Assembly: GCA_037903355.1 (NCBI GenBank)
Contig: JBAJFE010000010.1
Location: 496,001 to 560,000, forward strand
Origin: Trichuris trichiura
Lineage: Eukaryota > Nematoda > Enoplea > Trichinellida > Trichuridae
Length of the DNA: 64,000 nucleotides
Reading direction: 5' to 3'
Numbering within the stretch: the first letter of the stretch is position 1; the number at the start of each line of letters is the position of its first letter. A model generated the notes under the pieces. It was given only the letters and a program-made list of their open reading frames with translations. It was not told the DNA's origin and ran no database searches. Positions 57,901 through 64,000 of this stretch are shown here, piece by piece. Position numbers and translations under genes: made by a program.

Positions 57901-60284
57901 GGCTTTTAGGTTTTAGAAGAACTTCTCAGGGATGCTATGGTGTTATGTACTGAAAGGCTTGTAGTATAGGTAGATGTCACAGAGGATTGAAGAGAAATGC
58001 GTAATAAGCTAATGGAACGTAGCGCTCTGGGCAGTTGTACGCTACCTGGGCTGGTGGTGCAGGTTGAGCGGGTTTTGTTGGTCCAGAACATGGTGGTCGT
58101 GCAGGCTTGCCAGGTTTTTGTGGTTTACCGCCCTGCAACATAGAAAAACAGAAAGTGGAGTGACTAAGAGTTCCAATAGAGTGTCACATTCTAGGAGTTT
58201 CGTTAGGTTTACTATGGAAAAGCGATATGAGTATGAAAAGATTGTTGATCATGGCATAAAGCAGGTATAATTTCGACACTTTTCAAAGTGAAACGCATAA
58301 AATGTTAACCTGCGCAAGCTGTTTGATTGCTTGCTCTCCAAGTATGTTAAAATCGAACAGAAATATTCCATAACGATATTTCCTGAGGACAACAGCTGTA
58401 TTATTTATACTCGTTATAATCGTTGAACAAGGATTATGGGCGACTCGGAAACGTACGAAAAAAGTTGTACTTTACTGTCTTTAACTATTTGTTCTTCCAT
58501 TCACTGGTAGGACATTTTTACACTCTAATTACAGACAGCATGGACAACAGGAAAAGTTGTGACTGAAGAACAGCGTGAAAATTCCCATCGTCCTTATTCG
58601 ACATTCAGTGGTTGCTAAAATTATAATTGGATTCTCGCAGCTTCTAATGACGCCATTACGAATTGAAATGCACGTTTGACCTTTGTAAGGTAATTCTGTT
58701 CATTTCAACTCTGAGTACGTTCAGTAATAGGTATTTCGCAGTCCAAATAAGTTTGTTTTTGACTGGCCTACGTACTGCTCTCGAAAAATTATACACTTTA
58801 ACACTGTACCTTTCCTGACGACGAAATCCTAAACTGTTTGTTTATAAACAGTTACTGCCTCTGCTCAAGGACTGCTGGAATTAGAGACACCATACCTAAC
58901 AGGACTATTAACTGATATGCTGCCTAGAAAAGGTGAAAACCGTTCAGTAGCGTTGCCAATATCATTTCTCTGAAGATGGGAATTAATGTTTCATATAACG
59001 CTTCAGCTCACCCGTCCAGGTTTGCACTTTCCCGTGCTAATAAACGCTCTTCATCTGTAGCGGACAGAGTACGAGATACTCCGACACGGTTATGGGGTGT
59101 TATAATTTCAGTGCGCATGACAACTGAATGGCTTTTTTACCCCCTTACTGAAAGTTATCAACTACCGAATAATGGAATAAACTTACGGGTGATGGTTTGC
59201 AATCTTGGTGTGGCTTTTCTTCAGAGCTGCCTGATGATTTTTTCGAAGAAGATGGTTTCTGGCTCAAGCCGAGCTCAATGAATCTGAATGCATTTGCTGG
59301 GCTTTTGTCGAGCACCGTTGCAACATGCCCGTAGAAATGCAGAGACTGCTTTTGGAATGAGAACGCCTCTCTGGTGATCAGTTCAGACAGATAAATACCA
59401 AATTGATATGCTCTTCCGCCGACCAGACAAACCAATGGTCCTCCGAGTGACTTAAGATAGGAAACATCGTAAAAAGTATTATAATTACACTGTGTACTTT
59501 TTCTGTTTCAGCTCTGTCGTGAGTACTGCATATTCCTTTTGTTTTAGCCAATTCTGGGAAATGGCCAAAATTGCATACAGAACCAGGTACCATTCTTACA
59601 AGTTCCTCATCCAAGCGTTTCTTATGATAAGTAGAAACGAAGCACTTGGATGTGTCTCCCGGAATAGCATATACAGCTTTCACGCATACTGGGGAAACTC
59701 TTTATTGAAGACGAATGGTTTCCTCAAAGTGACTAGGGCAATGCCGTTCCAAATGTTTTCATTTACTGCATTGTATGGCATGATTCGGATGCCTTTCGGT
59801 TCTCCACTTTGGCCGCGGTTTCCGAATAGACGAAGTCGATCTAAACCGGCGAACACTGTGTAACTACTGGGTGTTCCCCACCGTTTTTGTAGTACACTAC
59901 AAACGAACAAAGTGAGATAAATCGTTGAAAGTGACATAATCTTACTGGCGGAAACAACTTCCAGCCGTCAGTATCAATCTTGAAGAATTTCTATGTCTGC
60001 TGTTGAAATCGTTCTCAGGTATGATGCTTCCCAGGCATTTGAAATTTCCAAATTTGCCTCTTATAGCCACTGTCCATGGAAGAACTTCTGATTTGCTGTC
60101 CAGGTAAGCTTGGATTGATTGTCCTCCATATTTAACTGGTTCACCACATTGGCTTGTGACTTCCTATGGCACAGGAATAACTCTTTATTCCACACATCTG
60201 AAGGAAGCGACTTCATGTTACTTGTTGGAGAGAATAAAGGCATAATAGCCAAAAGCATGCTGCCCAATGATGAAGTATAGACAT
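54908..60284 (-). CDS. Triple S1-like pseudoprotease, copy C (one frameshift)
   Basis: Eleven exons (minus): 60222-60284, 59946-60163, 59498-59896, 59187-59450, 58046-58132, 57403-57623, 56951-57347, 56058-56894, 55622-56001, 55171-55564, 54908-55117. Exon lengths equal those of copy A except exons 3 (399 against 400), 4, 5 and 8. The missing base in exon 3 is near 59700 (AATAAAGAGTTT against AATAAGGAAGTTT in A). It shifts domain 1 into a stop (FPQYA then TGA), so as written the gene is broken; without it the protein would be about 1156 residues. Triad positions are again lost: Ser/Gly/Leu, Asp/Gly/Leu and Arg/Gly/Val. Domain 3 reads KEVGMTVLKL, so not even a displaced Asp remains. Protein differences from A are spread over all exons, showing an older split than A/B. 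The Ser-rich and Pro-rich linkers are kept. Confidence 0.85.
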
Positions 60285-60319
60285 TCTGGGCGTTCTGTGC
60301 TTCTGGAGATCTGTTCTCC

Positions 60320-60328
60320 CTTTTTATA
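60320..60328 (-). promoter_or_regulatory. TATA box of copy C
   Basis: TATAAAAAG on the minus strand in CCTATAAAAAGGG, the same distance from the ATG (60284) as in A and B. Confidence 0.65.
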
Positions 60329-60365
60329 GGGATGGAGTTGCGCAGCTCTTTGTTTGCATATAGCA

Positions 60366-63300
60366 TATTTTCTATGCTAACTTCATTTTACGTATTAGAA
60401 TTTTACGAATAGTCTCGTTTTTCTTCCGTTTGTGTAGCAAATTAGCGTGGTTGAACTAGCGTGGTAAAGTCGGTAATTTCTAAGCAGCCATTTTTGAGGA
60501 CGTGATGCCATTGTATAAACAGTTTTTCTGGAGGCGTTTTTCGTTGTTTCATGCGGCTTCAAGCTGCTGTTTAAACGCAACATAAGCTAATGAAATTTTT
60601 CTTTTTGGCTGTCTCTGCAGGTTATTCTGCTTGAATTGTTTTTCGCCGGACTTTGGGTTAATTTTTATTTCATCGTTTTGTACTTGCTGCTCTTCATTAT
60701 GCTTCATTCGTTTGGTAGTCTTGGATAATTCCAGCAACTCACACTCAATCATTAATCACTGTACAACATTCATTGAACCAGAAATGTTTAAGTTAAGATA
60801 TAGTTGTCTTTCGAGTTTGGTTCTATGTAGGCACTGCTATTGTGAAAGAGCAGTAATGGAACACGAGTAAGCAGGTAAAGTAATTTTTCAGAAGTGAAGT
60901 TTTTTTCATTAATATGTTCAGCGCGGTTTCTAGGCTGAACTATCTCCGCTTCGCAGCAACATCACATGTCAAGTATGTAGCCAGTGCAGCCACCGTGTTA
61001 AAAATGTTGTGGTAGTTGGCTGAACTTATCAAGTGAGAAGATGAGTAAATTTGATTTACATGAAAAAACGCGCTTGTGACATAAAGAAGTAAAGAGAATG
61101 AGGTTATAGACCACCTCCATATATTTCAAGGGTCCAATTTACGGCAAGTTCTTTTGGATTTATCAATGCCGGATTTACAAGGCGATCCGTGAACTCTCCG
61201 TCGCAGGGAGAAGTTTAATAAAATCTAACCGTTCAGAATAAATGAGCCCATTGTGCGGATCCGATGAATTGGCTGGGTCTACTAAAAAGTTCTCCCCCTG
61301 GAAGTGACGGCGGCAGTATGAAAGCATAATCGACGACTCTACTGCGCAACGAAGTGTGATTAGTTGCACAACGAGAGAGACGGTGTCGTGAGGTTTAGTG
61401 AACACGTGCAAAGTAGTTGGCGCGGCAGCACAATAGAGCATCAGTGGCACATGCAGTGACCCATATGTCGGTCTAACGGATTAGCGCCAAAGAATTCTGC
61501 TGCACTGCAGAATTCTTCGGCGTTTGCAGGTGTCACTGATGCAGTTAGTGACCCGTTCGAAAGAGCGAAAGCGAAGGAATTATTCAGCTGCGCATGAATT
61601 GAAGGTACGGGAAACACGAAGGGGCGTGCAGTGGTTCACGCTAAGACCACGTCTTAGCGATTCGTGAAAAACATCGGAGGTCAACGGTCTGAGCCGCGTC
61701 TTGCCTTGGTAAACTGCGTAAAGCTCATTGCGCGTTATGTGTGTGCCGACGTCTAGTGATAGTATGCCATCGGCTGAAGCGTGTCGTGCGTTTGCGTTTA
61801 TTCTTTCTCAGCGCGTTTCTGTGATCAGGTCGAAACAGCCTCTAGCGAAGCCACCGCCTTCGCCGGACTCTTAGAATCACTGAACGGTATGTATGCTTGT
61901 TCGCGTTATCTGTCTCGCGCTTGAAACTGACGCTTGTTTACGCTCAGTGTCTCTGCCCCTACGCAACTGTTTGTCGTCCGCGTCAACGCGGTACACTAAT
62001 ACTCCTAATCGTAACGAAACACACACACACACACATGTTCAGGTTTAGGCTTAGGCTAGGGCAGAGCAGGATGGCCGACAGAACTACTGTACGACGGCAG
62101 CTGGAATGGTGAAACACATAGTCGCCGTCGGCATTGTTTCATTCTTTCAGTAATACGTGCCCTGTCCGCACTATGCACCTCAGTGACCGGTACGTACGCT
62201 TTTTCACGTTACGTATTTCCCATTGCTCGCATGCTAGTGTACGCATACTGTCCGCTACACGCACACAGACACCATGTTCAGTCTTAGGCTTAGGCTAGGG
62301 TAGGACAGGATGGCCGGCTTAGGTGCTGTACAACGTCGTTGGAAAAGGGTCAGCCAGACGTTTACCCTTTGCAGCGCAGCAGACATGCATTAATGTGTAG
62401 CTGACATGCACTTGTAAATTAGTGCGCGCCAATGCACGAACAATGCGATTGCGGAGGCTATTGTTTCTGTGATGCAATGATCCCCGCTTGACCTCCTTTG
62501 ATGTTGCCGCCTTTACTTCCGGGGGGAGAACTTTTAATGAGACCCGTTTTATATGTCTGCTTTTTTATTCTCTATTTTGCCATCGTTGTGAGCTAATGCG
62601 TGTAGTCCTAATAACGAGGGTTACTGCACAATTTCTAGTTTCTAATAACTACGTTTCTGAAAAATAATTTCGACATCTCAAGGATCGCTGCTAAATATTC
62701 AATGTATAGCCGGTAACGTTTGTAAGTTCTGGCTGCGTGTAGAGGTACTTCTACGCGAAAGTTTGTTTTCAACCCAAAGGGCCATTTCATCTTCGACTGG
62801 AAATAACAGTGCAGTGACTGGGGAACTGTCTTTTGTTTCCCACTTGTTTTGGTCACATTTCCTTGGAAATGTTTTTTATTATTAATTTACTAATCGTCGT
62901 GCTTTGGTAGTTTATTTTTCTTTTTCCATACACATGTGTTCTTAGAAATGGCAGATGAAAGAATGCGGTGATCAAGTTTTCCTAGCAGCAACTCAACTGA
63001 GTCAAACTCGGGAAATTTCATGACAACGAAGTGTTATATCTGACGTATAAATAAATGCACATTTTTGAAATCCGCTCTGCCAGTTTACTGAGCCACCGTT
63101 CATTCCATTGTACAGGATAATTATAACTTCATTCTTGTATGACCATATTTCACGCAAATGCTGGAATAGTTTGAACTTTCAACATTAAACTTTTTTTACC
63201 AGGCAATAGTAAATTTCGTTTTGCCAATGATTCGTTCTGTGGCAGGTTCCTTAACAAGAGTTTACCTCATGGAGTTACAATACTTTTGTTGCTTATTTTT

Positions 63301-63600
63301 TCTTTTTCGCCAAGTAAGGAGTATGTGCTTCTTGCAATCTAAGTTTTACAACAGGCAGTTGGCAGTTTTACAACAGCCTAAATCACCAGAAAAAATGAGA
63401 CGATTTAGGTTTTGTTTTGCTTACGAGCATATCCATTATGCCTTCAGGCAAAACTGCTGTTACTTTCTTGCCACTCTTCATTTCAAGGTCGTTCCTGCGT
63501 TCTTCCACTTTATAGTTACTGTTTTCTTGTTGCTGTTCAGTATGTTAGAGAGCGGAAGAAGTCTGGCGTATTATTAACATGTCAGTACGCTGTAAGTGTA
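60366..63600. repeat. 5' flank of copy C, shared with copy A
   Basis: Aligns with 25860-27930 in the same orientation, interrupted by the TIR element at 61275-62545. Shared stretches include TTCATTGAACCAGAAATG, GTCAAGTATGTAGCCAGTGC-like sequence and TAGCCGGTAACGTTTGTAAG. No gene recognised inside. Confidence 0.8.
61275..62545. mobile_element. 1.27-kb TIR element inserted in copy C flank
   Basis: The left end GGGTCTACTAAAAAGTTCTC and the following 20 bases are matched in inverse by the right end (GAGAACTTTTAATGAGACCC), about 40 bp with few mismatches. The paralogous flank of gene A lacks it, confirming an insertion. No transposase frame is seen. The interior holds two diverged tandem units (about 61885-62110 and 62187-62350), each with a CA-rich tract, then TTAGGCTTAGGCTAGGG and CAGGATGGCCG. 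No clear target-site duplication, so the superfamily is left open. Confidence 0.82.
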
Positions 63601-64000
63601 TGAATGCTGCTGGAAACGTTAGTTTGTTAAGGAAGAAGCGCTCAAGTTGTATGCAGGTTGCTCTCTATTCCATTCAAGGAGATTGGCTGTATGTCGCATT
63701 TATTATTTTCAGTTATCCCTGCAGTATATACTACGGATACGGCAGAGCGACTCTGCTTTGCGTTCTTTACGCAAACAGTCCATGCCGGATTGAAGAGCAA
63801 ATTACTTGTGTGCTCACACTTCTATTTGCATTAAGAACAGCTTCACGCTATGACGGGCAATAGTTGATCTCAGCGTTCTGAAAATTCTTTATTTACAACA
63901 GAGAAGCGCATCCTAAATTGCAGTATAAGAGTTTGTTCTTCAATTACAATAAACCTGGTTTTTAAACGGTTACATTCCGTAATAATGTTAATCCCTGCTG
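63601..64000. other. No supported gene
   Basis: Past the end of the A/C flank homology. A 94-codon plus-strand frame at 63579-63863 has a hydrophobic stretch but no recognisable family and no start context of note. Confidence 0.4.

Noticed and set aside
62040..62300. Interstitial telomere array
   Set aside because: Only two hexamers at each site, always in the same repeat context; not an array.
1..64000. CRISPR arrays, operons, ribosome binding sites
   Set aside because: No spaced direct repeats or prokaryotic gene structure; the sequence is eukaryotic.

Overview
This is a gene-poor, repeat-rich stretch of an animal nuclear genome. Genes have many short introns (mostly 45-60 bp, GT-AG). There is a canonical metazoan histone 3' stem-loop, a nuclear tRNA-Gln and animal-type transposons (mariner, BEL/Pao, Tigger-like). 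TTAGGC-type motifs recur inside dispersed repeats, and the intron style fits a nematode. A clade I nematode such as a whipworm (Trichuris) is my best guess, from general character rather than from a diagnostic gene.

Layout. 0-10 kb: mostly noncoding, with a doubtful small spliced gene near 2.6-3.1 kb and a divergent histone H2B with its own stem-loop at 5.5-5.9 kb. 10-11.7 kb: an intronless TRMT2A-type tRNA m5U methyltransferase. 12-18 kb: noncoding with short TIR elements. 18-40 kb: a large inverted duplication (arms about 17.95-25.85 and 33.2-39.9 kb) whose spacer holds a dead mariner, a tRNA-Gln gene and a Tigger-like element. 40-43.3 kb: a decayed BEL/Pao retrotransposon. 44.5-45.7 kb: a foldback element. 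47.1-50.9 kb: a nine-exon RBBP4/7-type WD40 gene with a second foldback element in its first intron. 54.9-60.3 kb: a third, older copy of the gene carried by the inverted duplication, with 5' flank extending to about 63.6 kb and interrupted by a 1.27-kb TIR element.

The main discovery is the gene present in all three copies (A, 20465-25776 minus; B, 33272-38766 plus; C, 54908-60284 minus). I rebuilt 11 exons with consistent phases. Copy A encodes a predicted secreted 1156-residue protein made of three tandem chymotrypsin-fold (S1-like) domains joined by Pro-rich and Ser-rich linkers. In every domain all three catalytic positions are replaced: His57 by Ser/Asp/Arg, Asp102 by Gly each time, and Ser195 by Leu/Leu/Ile. 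It therefore looks like a dedicated triple pseudoprotease. Copy A is open throughout. B has three 1-nt deletions and a 192-bp tandem duplication. C has a single 1-nt deletion. The A and B gene bodies are nearly identical while their 3' flanks are clearly more diverged, suggesting recent homogenisation.

The remaining genes (H2B, RBBP4/7-like, TRMT2A, tRNA-Gln) are housekeeping or chromatin genes with no evident functional link to the pseudoprotease cluster.
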